This document shows, piece by piece, positions 28,028 through 37,627 of a DNA stretch of 64,000 nucleotides. Origin of the DNA: Candidatus Stahliibacteriota bacterium (GTDB lineage Bacteria > Hydrothermota > Tepidihabitantia > B3-TA06); contig SOJW01000040.1 of assembly GCA_004375895.1 (NCBI GenBank), forward strand, positions 1 to 64,000, in the 5' to 3' direction. Both the position numbers and the translations under genes were made by a program. The notes under the pieces are model-generated. The model saw only the letters and a program-made list of their open reading frames with translations. It was not told the DNA's origin and searched no databases. Position 1 is the stretch's first letter, and each line of letters opens with the position of its first letter.

Positions 28028-29089
28028 ATGAAGAGGTTAGGACTTTGCCTCACATTTATCTTGGCTCTTGCAGGCTGCGGTAAGAAACCGGTGCATATAA
28101 TCTACGAAGGCGATCCTATTGCTACCGATACCTTCGGAGGCCGTATATTTACAATAGCCTCGGATCCTTCAAGCGCGGGCCTGGCCATAGGATTCTCCGA
28201 CAGCCTTGTTATGATATGGGATCCGGTTGAACGCAAATCCATAAAGAAAATTCGCCGACACCGCCACATCATCAACGACGTGGCCTTCTCACCCGACGGC
28301 AATCTCCTGGCGGTGGCAGGCGCTGATGAGGTATTAACCGTCAACGACTTGCGTACGGACCAACTCCTCGATTCGATAGTGCTCTTCAATGGTGCGGTGA
28401 CCAGCGTGGACTTCTCATCCGACGGCCGCTTCCTGGCCGCCGGCTTCACCGGCAGTGATGTGGAGGTCTGGGACGTGGCTAAACGCGAACGTTTCGGCGA
28501 GTTCGATGGACACACCGGGGTAGTCACCGATCTGAGGTTCAGACCCGGAACATCCGAGCTCTACACCGCAGGACGCGACAGCCTATTCTATATTGCAGAT
28601 GTGGAGGACACCATCTCCTTCAAATCCAAACAGAACTACGGCTACCTCATAGTGATCGCCTTCTCTCCGGACGGGGAGTACTTCGGCACCGGAGGCACCG
28701 ATAAACTCATAAAGGTATGGAGATGGCTGGGGGAAGAACTCAGCTCCATAGGTTGGTACCAGAGCGATCTCGGAAATGTGCTTGACCTTATCTTCTTGCC
28801 CGACGGCTCAAGGATGGTGGCTGTGGACCAGGAAGGACAGGTTGTCTTCCTAAAGCGCACCGAGCCGGTTGATACAACTAAGGAGAAGGGGCTTGCAAGC
28901 GGAGGGGCATTCAGACTTGGCATCGTTGAAGTCGGACGCTTCAAGGCGCATGATGGAGCCATCCGTGCCTGTGCAATCTCGGCTGACGGCAGCAAGCTTT
29001 ACACAGGCGGCGATGACCGCACGCTCAAGGTGTGGGATACAGAGGCCATCCTTGCCCAACTGAAAGCCAAGGCACCTGAGGAGAAGTAA
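28028..29089 (+). CDS. WD40-repeat lipoprotein
   Basis: Lipobox LALAGCGKK; repeated FSPDGxxLAxxGxDxxxxVWD units. Confidence 0.88.
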   Translation: MKRLGLCLTFILALAGCGKKPVHIIYEGDPIATDTFGGRIFTIASDPSSAGLAIGFSDSLVMIWDPVERKSIKKIRRHRHIINDVAFSPDGNLLAVAGADEVLTVNDLRTDQLLDSIVLFNGAVTSVDFSSDGRFLAAGFTGSDVEVWDVAKRERFGEFDGHTGVVTDLRFRPGTSELYTAGRDSLFYIADVEDTISFKSKQNYGYLIVIAFSPDGEYFGTGGTDKLIKVWRWLGEELSSIGWYQSDLGNVLDLIFLPDGSRMVAVDQEGQVVFLKRTEPVDTTKEKGLASGGAFRLGIVEVGRFKAHDGAIRACAISADGSKLYTGGDDRTLKVWDTEAILAQLKAKAPEEK

Positions 29090-29227
29090 GCTCTTAAACT
29101 CACGAACCTAAAGGCTGCGGGGAGCATCCCAGATGGTTAGTGGTTGGCCGCTATCCAAGCAAAGAAAGAAAATACCCTAACCACATTGAACTCCCCTCAA
29201 AAGGACCCTGGATACGCCTGGCTTGAT

Positions 29228-29785
29228 CTAGTCTTTCTTCCCCTCGATCCGACGAGCCAGGGAGCCAAGCTCATCTATCTTCGGTTGAATATTCTCTATC
29301 TCTTCACGAGGGATACCCTTTTCTTCGAAATCCTTCACCGCACGCTTCAGGCTCCAGAGCTTCATCAGAAAAACATTAAGCGCCCGTTTGCGTCTGCCTT
29401 CGGCCTTCTCTGCCTCCTCGTCTTCTTCCTCACCACGGGCCGCCTCGATCTCCTCAAGCTCGGCGGAGACCGCATCCCCTAAGGCCTCGATATGACGCAG
29501 TAAGCGCTTGGCATCCCCACGGGAAAGATCGTGTTCCAGAAGCACCACAGCCCCGGTAAGGCTCATGGTGCGAACGCCGCCCTCGCGCTTTAATAGGGTG
29601 TCAGGAACGACCACTGTATCCACCACAACCACCGTGTCGACTATCGTATCCACCGCGTGCTGCTCGCTGGTATCCTCTGAGGTCTCATCCTGGATTATGA
29701 CCACTATCTTCTCTTCCCTCGCTTTCCGGCAAAAAATCGCTACCAGAAGCAAAGATAAGGGAAGAAGCAAAACTAACTTCCTCAT
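29228..29785 (-). CDS. Hypothetical coiled-coil envelope protein
   Basis: N-terminal hydrophobic segment, VDTVVVVDTVVVPDT low-complexity and charged helices; overlaps the upstream cyclase gene by 4 bp. Confidence 0.6.
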   Translation of the reverse strand: MRKLVLLLPLSLLLVAIFCRKAREEKIVVIIQDETSEDTSEQHAVDTIVDTVVVVDTVVVPDTLLKREGGVRTMSLTGAVVLLEHDLSRGDAKRLLRHIEALGDAVSAELEEIEAARGEEEDEEAEKAEGRRKRALNVFLMKLWSLKRAVKDFEEKGIPREEIENIQPKIDELGSLARRIEGKKD

Positions 29786-31104
29786 GTCTTAACCTCCTTG
29801 GGTTGAAGTAGTTCAAATACCTCTATCTCGGCATCTCCGTAATCTTCTATTCTTATGCGCCGTGGAAGGAACGTCAAACGCTCGCCCACAAGCTCACGAG
29901 TACGAGCGGATACAAGTATCTCGCCCTGCATAGCCGACTCCTGCAACCGCTCGGCGAAGTTGACGCTCTCCCCTATGATTGTATACTCCATCCTGCGGGA
30001 AGAGCCGATGTTGCCTGCAATGGCCGTACCGGTATGTATCCCCATCCCCATCTGGATCTGGACCTTGCCTTCGTTCTCACGCTGGAAATTCAGACTGGCG
30101 ATTACACGTTTTATCTCAAGGGCTGCCTGACATGCCCGCAAAGCGTAGTCACTCTGAGACAGAGGTGCATTCCAAAAAGCGAGGAAGCCATCGCCTATAA
30201 ACTTATCCAGCACCCCTTCATTCTCGATTATCACGTCAATTATTGGGGCGAAGTAGTGGTTGAGCAAAGCTATGATCTCCTCGGGGGACATATGCTGGGA
30301 AAACTTAGTGAAGCCGCGGATGTCGGCAAAGAGAATCGAGACCTCTCGCCGATCACCCTTAAGATTAACGAATTCCTTTTCGGAGAGTATCTTCTCCGCA
30401 ACCTGACGGGTCACGTATCGTTTGAAGATACCCTTAACGAACTCCCCCTCTTCCAGCCCGCGCATCATCCAGTTGAACGCCTCACTCAAGACACCAACCT
30501 CGTCTCTTGAGGTGATGCTGACCCGGGTAGAGAGATTCCCTCGTCCCACCTCCTGCATCGCAGAGGCAAGTGACCGCAGGGGCTTTGTGCTTTGCCTGAC
30601 GAAGAGAAGGACAAGCGCTATCCCGACCACAAACGCGGCTGCCCCTACAACAACAATCCGCCAGACAAAACCCCATATCCCACGCTCAAGGTTGGCCAAC
30701 GAATAAACAAGGTCTATGGTATATGCCACCTTGTTTGTCTGCGGGTCTTGTATCTCAGTATGGTAACGTCTAGTACGCCCTCCCTCCGGCGTCTCGCGCT
30801 TCTCGCTTAAAACCGTACCGTCTGATGCTATAGCGATCTCCGTAAGCTCAAGATCGTACCCTGCTGCGCTAAACCGTCTGGTTAAGAGATCGGAGATATA
30901 AGCTTCAAGCTCCTCGGAAGCCATATACTTATGTGCAAGATCTATGGAGTTGATTACGTCAAGCACCCTGTATTGGGCATCGCGTTCCTTAGCCTGGATA
31001 AAGAAGTGGGCCGACATCACCAGTACCCCGGCCAGCAGTAGGGCGTAAAGCGCGCTAAAGATTATAACCAGCTTACATGCAAGCCCCATGCCCTGCCTTT
31101 TCAT
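29782..31104 (-). CDS. Membrane HAMP plus class III adenylate/guanylate cyclase
   Basis: HAMP region; VSILFADIRGFTKFSQHMSPEE, FIGDGFLAFWNAP, GIHTGTAIAGNIGSSRRMEYTIIGESVNFAERLQ. Confidence 0.95.
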   Translation of the reverse strand: MKRQGMGLACKLVIIFSALYALLLAGVLVMSAHFFIQAKERDAQYRVLDVINSIDLAHKYMASEELEAYISDLLTRRFSAAGYDLELTEIAIASDGTVLSEKRETPEGGRTRRYHTEIQDPQTNKVAYTIDLVYSLANLERGIWGFVWRIVVVGAAAFVVGIALVLLFVRQSTKPLRSLASAMQEVGRGNLSTRVSITSRDEVGVLSEAFNWMMRGLEEGEFVKGIFKRYVTRQVAEKILSEKEFVNLKGDRREVSILFADIRGFTKFSQHMSPEEIIALLNHYFAPIIDVIIENEGVLDKFIGDGFLAFWNAPLSQSDYALRACQAALEIKRVIASLNFQRENEGKVQIQMGMGIHTGTAIAGNIGSSRRMEYTIIGESVNFAERLQESAMQGEILVSARTRELVGERLTFLPRRIRIEDYGDAEIEVFELLQPKEVKT

Positions 31105-31218
31105 TATTATAGCATACTCCCCATTAAGAACTTGTCAAGACTACAAGCCAAGATGCAGTAAAACGATTGACAAATCCTCCAGGTGGGATATGATTTAGGC
31201 ATAAAAGACGGAGGCAAG

Positions 31219-31689
31219 ATGAAGCATGTGCTTTTAGTGGTCTTGGTGTGTTCAACTGTCTTCTCAGGAGCAGCATTAGCCGCCTATTCAGACCACGGGA
31301 ATATAGGGGCAGGTGTTGTTTTGGGAAAACCTACAGGACTCTCAGGCAAGTTCTGGCTCTCGAGGAAGGATGCTATTGACGCTGCACTCGGTTGGAACTT
31401 CGAGGAGGATCTGTTCGCCCTGCAGGCGGGATACCTGTACAACCATCCTATAGATGTGTCGTCAGGATTCCTCGCTGTCTACATAGGAGCAGGCGGATTA
31501 TTTGAAGCCGTATCTCCATCAGACGAACGACCAATTGACAAGATTTACCTCTCTGGAAGAATCCCGCTGGGTCTTGAGTATATCTACGAACTGATAAGCT
31601 TCTTTGTCGAGGTCGATCCGCTTCTGCTCCTATATCCTGGCCTGGGCTTCGAGTTCGGTGGTGGGGTGGGCTTCAGGTTCTATTTCTAA
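31219..31689 (+). CDS. Small outer-membrane beta-barrel-like protein
   Basis: Signal peptide MKHVLLVVLVCSTVFSGAALA; alternating strand pattern ending GGGVGFRFYF. Confidence 0.65.
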   Translation: MKHVLLVVLVCSTVFSGAALAAYSDHGNIGAGVVLGKPTGLSGKFWLSRKDAIDAALGWNFEEDLFALQAGYLYNHPIDVSSGFLAVYIGAGGLFEAVSPSDERPIDKIYLSGRIPLGLEYIYELISFFVEVDPLLLLYPGLGFEFGGGVGFRFYF

Positions 31690-31706
31690 TTTAAGAAAGT
31701 AAATAA

Positions 31707-31731
31707 AGGAGCGACCTAAAGGTCGCTCCTT
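31707..31731. terminator. Bidirectional-type terminator hairpin
   Basis: AAGGAGCGACC TAAA GGTCGCTCCTT. Confidence 0.75.
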
Positions 31732-31787
31732 ACTTATCTTAAATCCGCGACACCGATTGCGTGGTCCAGCTTTGACTAACAGTGAAG

Positions 31788-32876
31788 CTACTCTTCACCA
31801 ACGACAAAGCGCCAGGCCTTCAACCCCGTTGTATCTTGAGTTGCCTCCCATAAGTCCGTGGGAACCGGTCGCCAGTAGTAGGTAACACCCGCCGATACCT
31901 GGACCGAATACTCCGCAGCCGTCATCAAACTATCCAGCTTCCCCAAATCCGAGACAAAAACTGTCGTATCCTTTTCTGGATCGGGCGCGAAGTAGAGATC
32001 GTAGATAAGTGGATCACCGTCCGGATCATTGGGGCTCCAGAGCAGCTTTAGGGAGCCGCCGGATGGAGGATCTATAGGTGCGAAAGTGTCAGGGGGGGTT
32101 GGCCCATAGGTTGACGGGGTTCTATTGGTATCGCGAGCAAAGTGGAAGACCTCACTTTCAGTCTCCAGGCCATAGGGATCTCGGGTCAAGATCATCCAGT
32201 AATAATCCTGCTTGGGCTCAAGAGAGGTGGTGTCGTGTTCCCACTGAGAGGTTCCCCAGCTGCCGGTATCAGGAACGGTAGCGGATTTGGTGTAATATAC
32301 CGAGTCCATATTGCTGGCGCTTCCTTCGCCGAACCAGACCACATAGGTGAGCTCTTGTACTGGGTACTCGTCAGGATCACTACCTTGCCATCTCAGGATC
32401 ACAGAAGCCGTCTTAACTATCGCCTCATCTGTGGGAATCAGCAAATCAGCCTTGTTGGGAGGATCGTTGGGGATCCTGATGAGGTAGGAAAGTGTCTCGG
32501 AGACCCCTTCGTTTCTAGCCGCATCATACGCCTTTGCACTGATGGTGTATACAACGTTGTCCTCAAGCTCTTGAGTCTGCCACTTGTAGACGTATTCATT
32601 CTCCCCTTCCCCGTTTGGCTCTGTCATGGGTTGTCCCACGTGTTCATCGTTTACAAAGAACCTTACCGTATCTACACCGACGTCGTCAGTGGCTGTTGCG
32701 ATTACTTCCACTATTCCTTTGATGCTGTCACTGAAAAGCTCTGAGCGGTAGTTGTCAGTTGCCTTAACGGTAATCGATATCTCAGGGGGGGTGGTGTCTT
32801 CCGGCTTACAGCCTACGAACACTCCCATAACCACAACCAACATCAAAGTACCCAGAACCACAAAGGTCTTCTTCAT
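31788..32876 (-). CDS. Ig/fibronectin-like repeat lipoprotein
   Basis: Lipobox VFVGCKP; RWQGSDPDEYPVQELTYVVWFG and LLWSPNDPDGDPLIYDLYFA repeats. Confidence 0.8.
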   Translation of the reverse strand: MKKTFVVLGTLMLVVVMGVFVGCKPEDTTPPEISITVKATDNYRSELFSDSIKGIVEVIATATDDVGVDTVRFFVNDEHVGQPMTEPNGEGENEYVYKWQTQELEDNVVYTISAKAYDAARNEGVSETLSYLIRIPNDPPNKADLLIPTDEAIVKTASVILRWQGSDPDEYPVQELTYVVWFGEGSASNMDSVYYTKSATVPDTGSWGTSQWEHDTTSLEPKQDYYWMILTRDPYGLETESEVFHFARDTNRTPSTYGPTPPDTFAPIDPPSGGSLKLLWSPNDPDGDPLIYDLYFAPDPEKDTTVFVSDLGKLDSLMTAAEYSVQVSAGVTYYWRPVPTDLWEATQDTTGLKAWRFVVGEE

Positions 32877-32993
32877 TATGCACCTCCTAACGTGCTTTAT
32901 TTCATCCTAATACTAAAGAATACCCGTGGAGTAAAGCTTGTCAAGACCTGCGGGCTTGACTTCCTGCTTTAATCAGTTATATTTATGATCGTT

Positions 32994-33075
32994 GCCGGGG
33001 TGGTGGAATTGGCAGACACGTACGTTTGAGGGGCGTATGGGTAACTCCGTGCGGGTTCAAGTCCCGCCCCCGGCA
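32994..33075 (+). tRNA. tRNA-Leu (anticodon GAG)
   Basis: GCCGGGG...CCCCGGC acceptor; anticodon loop TTGAGGG; variable arm; GGTTCAAGTCC T-arm. Confidence 0.93.
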
Positions 33076-33083
33076 CTTAAATC

Positions 33084-33111
33084 CTCCTTTTGTCCTTCGG
33101 ACAAAAGATCG
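33084..33111 (-). repeat. Family H hairpin repeat copy 2
   Basis: CTCCTTTTGTCCTTCGGACAAAAGATCG. Confidence 0.8.
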
Positions 33112-33160
33112 GAAAAAGATAGATCGACGGGCTGGCAAAGCCAGTCCTTTCGTTTTTTCT

Positions 33161-33192
33161 GCGATCTTTTCTGCGTAGCAGAAAAGGAGCAT
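33161..33192 (+). repeat. Family H hairpin repeat copy 3
   Basis: GCGATCTTTTCTGCGTAGCAGAAAAGGAGCAT. Confidence 0.85.
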
Positions 33193-33217
33193 ATCATTAG
33201 CCTTCTTTCTCTTGCTC

Positions 33218-33592
33218 CTAATAACCGAGTCTTCTGAGCTCTACGTCACTCAGCCCGAAGAAGTGGCCGATCTCGTGAAGCACAACACGGCGCAGGAGTG
33301 CCTTGATCTCTACAGGAGTCCTGGCGTAGCGTTCAATCAGAGATTTGTAGATAACGATCCGATCCGGCCAAAGACCGTAACCCGTGGCTCCGCGACGCCG
33401 CAGCGGAACGCCGTGATAGAAACCCAACACCCTCCCCCCTATAAACGAGGGTGGATCAGCGGCATCCGGGTAATCCTTGACCGCGATAACGATGTTACGC
33501 TCATCGAGCGCCTTGCGAAACTCCTCGGGCAAACCGTCGATTGTCTCCTGCACGATCCGCTCGAACTCCTCGTAGCTCAGCTTGGAATTCAT
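33218..33592 (-). CDS. Small zincin-like metallopeptidase family protein
   Basis: VVLHEIGHFFGLSD; start MNSKLSYEEFERIV. Confidence 0.8.
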   Translation of the reverse strand: MNSKLSYEEFERIVQETIDGLPEEFRKALDERNIVIAVKDYPDAADPPSFIGGRVLGFYHGVPLRRRGATGYGLWPDRIVIYKSLIERYARTPVEIKALLRRVVLHEIGHFFGLSDVELRRLGY

Positions 33593-34533
33593 GGCCGCGG
33601 ATGGAAGGTCTTGTAGACCTCGCGCAGGTAGGAGCGGTCCACGTGGGTGTATATCTCGGTTGTGGAGATGCTTGCATGCCCAAGCATCTCCTGAACTGCC
33701 CGCAGGTCGGCTCCGCCTTCCAGAAGATGGGTGGCAAAGGAGTGGCGGAAGGTGTGAGGGGTGACGCGGCGCTTGATCCCTGCCGCCTGAACGTAGGAAT
33801 GAATGATTCTCCACGCACCCATGCGAGAAAGTGGCCCCCCACCGCGAACGTTCAAAAAGAGCACGTCTCGTGCCTGACTGTGCGTGCGAAGCAACTTAAA
33901 GCGACCCAGATCAATGTAGCGGCGAACCGCACGGATCGCAGGCTCGCCTAGAGGAACCACCCGTTCCTTATCACCCTTGCCGATGACCCGAAGAAAGCCT
34001 TCGTCTAGATAGATATCCCCCAGACGCAGGCCGATCAGCTCGGATATGCGCAGCCCTGCCCCATAAAGTACCTCAAGCATGGTGTGGTCGCGCAACGCCA
34101 GGGCGGTGGAACGCTCGGAATCCGCGGATCTCTGGGCGTTCAAAGCGGCCTCAAGCACCCTTTTTACCTCATCCACCGAGAGCACCTGGGGCAGCTTACG
34201 AGGCAGCCTGGGCCCGGAGATATTCTCACCAGGGTCATGAGAGAGCTTACCAGTATCGTTGAGGTAGCGCAAAAACATACGTATGGCTGATAGCTTGCGA
34301 GCCACCGAACGGGGAGCAAGCTCTGCCTCGGCAAGGCGTGAAAGGTACTCCCGGAGAAGGGCAGAGGTTACATCGAGGATCCTCTTGCCTTTCTCTCTGA
34401 GAAAAGAGATGAACTGGCCGAGGTCACGCCCGTAAGCATCCACCGAATTCGGAGAGAGCCCACGTTCCGCAACAAGGTAGTTAAGGAACTCCTCAAGCAG
34501 AGGGTCGTCTTTCTTCTTATCAGCGTATATCAA
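33589..34533 (-). CDS. Tyrosine recombinase XerC/XerD-like
   Basis: YLVAERGLSPNSVDAYGRDL, LYGAGLRISELIGLRLGDI, TPHTFRHSFATHLLEGGADLRAVQEMLGHASISTTEIYTHVD. Confidence 0.94.
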   Translation of the reverse strand: MIYADKKKDDPLLEEFLNYLVAERGLSPNSVDAYGRDLGQFISFLREKGKRILDVTSALLREYLSRLAEAELAPRSVARKLSAIRMFLRYLNDTGKLSHDPGENISGPRLPRKLPQVLSVDEVKRVLEAALNAQRSADSERSTALALRDHTMLEVLYGAGLRISELIGLRLGDIYLDEGFLRVIGKGDKERVVPLGEPAIRAVRRYIDLGRFKLLRTHSQARDVLFLNVRGGGPLSRMGAWRIIHSYVQAAGIKRRVTPHTFRHSFATHLLEGGADLRAVQEMLGHASISTTEIYTHVDRSYLREVYKTFHPRP

Positions 34534-35911
34534 AGGTTTGTTCTACCTCAGGAATCTGGATGTTCTCATAGCCCAACTCCCAGACAGCCTCGGCAAGTGC
34601 TTTAGATTGGTCCTCATCCCCATGCACAAGAAAAACCTGTTTCACCTTCTTCGGGTTATAAGCGCGGAAGAACTCCAGAAGATCGTTTTGATCCGCATGA
34701 GCCGAGTACTCGTTGAGAACCTCCACCTGACAGTTCAAGGGATACTCCTCTCCATAGAGACGAACCACCTCAGCCCCCTCCACGATACGCCGACCCAGGG
34801 TGCCTGGTGCCTGGAAGCCGGTGATCAAAACCAGGTTCTTCTCGTCAGGGACGATTTTTTTTAGATGGTGGACAACACGTCCGCCCTCGCACATGCCGGA
34901 GGCGGCGATGATCACGCAGGGACCCTTGATGTCGTTAAGCGCTTTAGACTCGGCAACCGTCTTCACGTAACGCAAACGGAAGAAACCGAAGGGGTCTTTA
35001 TCCTGATCGAGATACTCACGTGTCTCATCGTCGAAACACTCAGGATGCTTTCGGAAGACCCCGGTAGCCTCAAGCGAGAGGGGCGAATCGACCCATATCG
35101 GCATCTGGGGCAGCCTCCCCTCATCCATAAGCTGATGCATGACGAACACAAGCGACTGGGTCCGGCCGACCGAGAAGGCCGGAACGACTATCTTGGCCTT
35201 ACGGTCATAGGCATCTTGAAGGATCTTCTGCAAACATTCTTTTGCTTCTTCAACCGGAGGATGTACCCTGCCCCCGTAGGTTGATTCCGAGATGATGACG
35301 TCAGGATCAGGGACGCGCTCCGGATCGCGCACCACAGGCAGATCAGGCTGGCCCAGATCACCGGTGAAGAGAATACGTCTCCCGTCGATCTCATAGAGCA
35401 CCTGGGCCGACCCAAGAATGTGCCCTGCGTCATAAAAGGTCACGTGGATGCCACGAGCCAACTCACGCCTCTCGTGGTAATGCAGGGGAAGAAATTGCTT
35501 CGCCGCAGTCTGGGCCTCTTCGACAGTGTAGAGCGGCTCTACCAGAGGCTCTCCCCGTCTGGCGTGTTTCTTGTTCACGTACTCGACGTCACGCTCCTGG
35601 ATCTCAGCCGAGTCAAGAAGCATTATCTTTGCAAGATCAATCGTGGCAGGTGTAGCATATATTAGACCCTTGTATCCATCTGCCACCAGCCTGGGGATGT
35701 TGCCTGAATGATCGATATGGGTGTGTGAAAAAACCATAGCGTCTGCATTAAGGGCCGCCTGAGGCACTCGGCTGTTGATCTCAAATGCCTTTTTGCGATG
35801 GCCCTGGAACATTCCGAACTCGGTAAGGACTGAAGCTTTGCGCGTGCGCAGGACGAACTTGGAGCCTGTAACCGTCCTCGCCGCACCGAAGAAGGTCAAT
35901 TTCAAGGACAT
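34520..35911 (-). CDS. MBL-fold beta-CASP RNA-processing exonuclease family
   Basis: FSHTHIDHSGNIP, LYEIDGRRILFTGDLGQ, IIAASGMCEGGRVVHHLK, EYSAHADQNDLLEF. Confidence 0.92.
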   Translation of the reverse strand: MSLKLTFFGAARTVTGSKFVLRTRKASVLTEFGMFQGHRKKAFEINSRVPQAALNADAMVFSHTHIDHSGNIPRLVADGYKGLIYATPATIDLAKIMLLDSAEIQERDVEYVNKKHARRGEPLVEPLYTVEEAQTAAKQFLPLHYHERRELARGIHVTFYDAGHILGSAQVLYEIDGRRILFTGDLGQPDLPVVRDPERVPDPDVIISESTYGGRVHPPVEEAKECLQKILQDAYDRKAKIVVPAFSVGRTQSLVFVMHQLMDEGRLPQMPIWVDSPLSLEATGVFRKHPECFDDETREYLDQDKDPFGFFRLRYVKTVAESKALNDIKGPCVIIAASGMCEGGRVVHHLKKIVPDEKNLVLITGFQAPGTLGRRIVEGAEVVRLYGEEYPLNCQVEVLNEYSAHADQNDLLEFFRAYNPKKVKQVFLVHGDEDQSKALAEAVWELGYENIQIPEVEQTFDIR

Positions 35912-35985
35912 TGCCTAGTTTACATAAAATCAGATCGGATGCAAGGTCCCCCTCCCGATAAAGATAACTGGAGCTGGCCGGTTCC

Positions 35986-36591
35986 TTAAATCCCCCTAAG
36001 CCTCTTACCAGTAAACCCGAAAGGCACGGTGGCCCTGGTAGCGACAATAATCGTTCCCTTTGAACTCAACTCACCCTTCAAGGATCCTTTCTCGAGATGT
36101 GTCTTCAAGACAGCCTCAACGTCGGTCTTGGTCATCCCTTCGAAATGTACCTCGAACTTGGTCGCATACCAGAGTCTTTGCGCCAGAAAACAGTTCTTGA
36201 GTCTCTTACCTGCCTGCGTTTCTAGAAATTTCTCGATTGCCTGGGCTTTCTTTATTAGGGTGTTGGGGTCGTTAAATTCCTTCACCCTGACGTCTTCAAC
36301 TTCGTAAGTGACTGAGCTAGCGTGCTGCAAACCTCCTGAGATGTTCAAACCGAAGTTCTTTGCGCTCGCTTTACCCTTAAGGCTCAATCTGCGGGTGAAG
36401 TTACCTACCACTATGCTGGCGTCGTCAGAGGAAGCCGCCCACTCCGCCTTATCAAGCAGATCATCCAACCTGCCCTCCTCAAATAATCCCCGCCTATCTG
36501 GACATAAGATAGAAGCCGGGTGCAGCCTTCTGGTCGCCACCGGCAAGGAACGTATCCCGTTGCGCTTCAAATATTGCATGTAGGTTGCCAT
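35986..36591 (-). CDS. Uncharacterised protein; tentative gasdermin-like N-domain resemblance
   Basis: YMQYLKRNGIRSLPVATRRLHPASIL, SLKGKASAKNFGLNISGGLQHASSVTYEVEDVRVKEF, IIVATRATVPFGFTGKRL; motif-level impression only. AGGAGG and TTGACA-N16-TATAAT upstream. Confidence 0.3.
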   Translation of the reverse strand: MATYMQYLKRNGIRSLPVATRRLHPASILCPDRRGLFEEGRLDDLLDKAEWAASSDDASIVVGNFTRRLSLKGKASAKNFGLNISGGLQHASSVTYEVEDVRVKEFNDPNTLIKKAQAIEKFLETQAGKRLKNCFLAQRLWYATKFEVHFEGMTKTDVEAVLKTHLEKGSLKGELSSKGTIIVATRATVPFGFTGKRLRGI

Positions 36592-36613
36592 TATCTCCTC
36601 CTTTGGTGAAACT

Positions 36614-36641
36614 TATTATAGATTTTTTTCGTCAAATGTCA
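36614..36641 (-). promoter_or_regulatory. Near-consensus promoter for the 35986-36591 gene
   Basis: Minus strand TTGACA-N16-TATAAT. Confidence 0.7.
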
Positions 36642-36735
36642 AGTTATTTGCAGGTTTGTTTGTCTCCAATACCTCGTTTTAATGGAACCTCTGGCCATAC
36701 CTTGACTATGCCCGAATTCTCGCTATTCTTTTAGT

Positions 36736-37602
36736 ATGCCGAAGTTTACACCTAAAGCGAAGAAGGAGCAAAAAGAAAAACAGGCCCCCAAGCCGCCTGA
36801 GAAGAAAGAAGAACCCAAGCCTGCGGACGAGGAGCTTGAAAAACTGCGTGAACTAGAACGCAAGTTCGGTAAGGCAGGTGGTAGGGAACCCCCAAAAGAG
36901 GGGAAGAAGGAAGAAAAGCAACCCTGGGGGGGGCAGGAAAAGGTATGGGAAAAGATAGAGGGTTCAAAGAGGGGAGAGCAAGGGAAAACCTCGGATAGCC
37001 GTGAGCGAATCATCCGGCATGAGGCAACCCGTCATTACAGGCCGCCTGAGGGGATGATAGGGCGTGGCGAACCCGAATACATCCCCCCCGAGAAGCTTGA
37101 GAAGTGCAAGCGTGAGCTGGCAATGACCGAAGCGCGGCTGCGCACCCTGGAGCGCGAAGAGCATGATATCAACAAGCGGCTTGAGTACCTGCGCAAGGAG
37201 CACTCGGCCATGGAGATGGCTATAAAGGAGAAGACCTACCTTGAGCGGGAGATAGCCGAGCTGCGCGAGGACCGCGACCGGATAAAGTCCAAATTGGACG
37301 AACTCAAGGAGATGGAGGGCGAGCTGGAGAAAAAAACCTGGGAGGAACTTAAGCGCTCGCCCGCCATAGGTGCCAAGATCTCAGCGCTGGAGCGGCGCAT
37401 CCACGAGCTTGAGGGCCAGATCATTGAACTCAACGAGCAGCGTTTGAAGGCGGCAGGCGCTCCTATGGAAACCCCTGAACCGAAGCCCGCTCCCAAACCC
37501 CGGCCCAAGGTAGAGAAACCCGTAACACCAGCACCTCAGCCCAAGCAGGAAGAAAAGAAGAAACCGCCTACCAAGAAGAAAAAACCCCGCCTGACGTTTT
37601 AA
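36736..37602 (+). CDS. Lys/Glu/Pro-rich coiled-coil protein
   Basis: Heptad-rich central region flanked by KEK/PKP low complexity; TTGACT-N16-TATTCT with ATG 7 nt after the -10 box. Confidence 0.75.
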   Translation: MPKFTPKAKKEQKEKQAPKPPEKKEEPKPADEELEKLRELERKFGKAGGREPPKEGKKEEKQPWGGQEKVWEKIEGSKRGEQGKTSDSRERIIRHEATRHYRPPEGMIGRGEPEYIPPEKLEKCKRELAMTEARLRTLEREEHDINKRLEYLRKEHSAMEMAIKEKTYLEREIAELREDRDRIKSKLDELKEMEGELEKKTWEELKRSPAIGAKISALERRIHELEGQIIELNEQRLKAAGAPMETPEPKPAPKPRPKVEKPVTPAPQPKQEEKKKPPTKKKKPRLTF

Positions 37603-37627
37603 TGCACCCCAAAGCAAACTATGTGGA

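Noticed and set aside
33218-33814. 198-aa ORF as given in the track
   Set aside because: The first 74 residues are out-of-frame translation of the xer gene; the real metallopeptidase starts at 33592.
33589-34533. Integron or prophage integrase
   Set aside because: XerC/D-like, embedded among housekeeping genes; no attC sites, cassette array or phage genes nearby.
33589-36591. Defence island around the beta-CASP nuclease, Xer and gasdermin-like genes
   Set aside because: Xer and beta-CASP proteins are ordinary housekeeping functions here, and no protease or recognised defence gene neighbours the gasdermin-like ORF.
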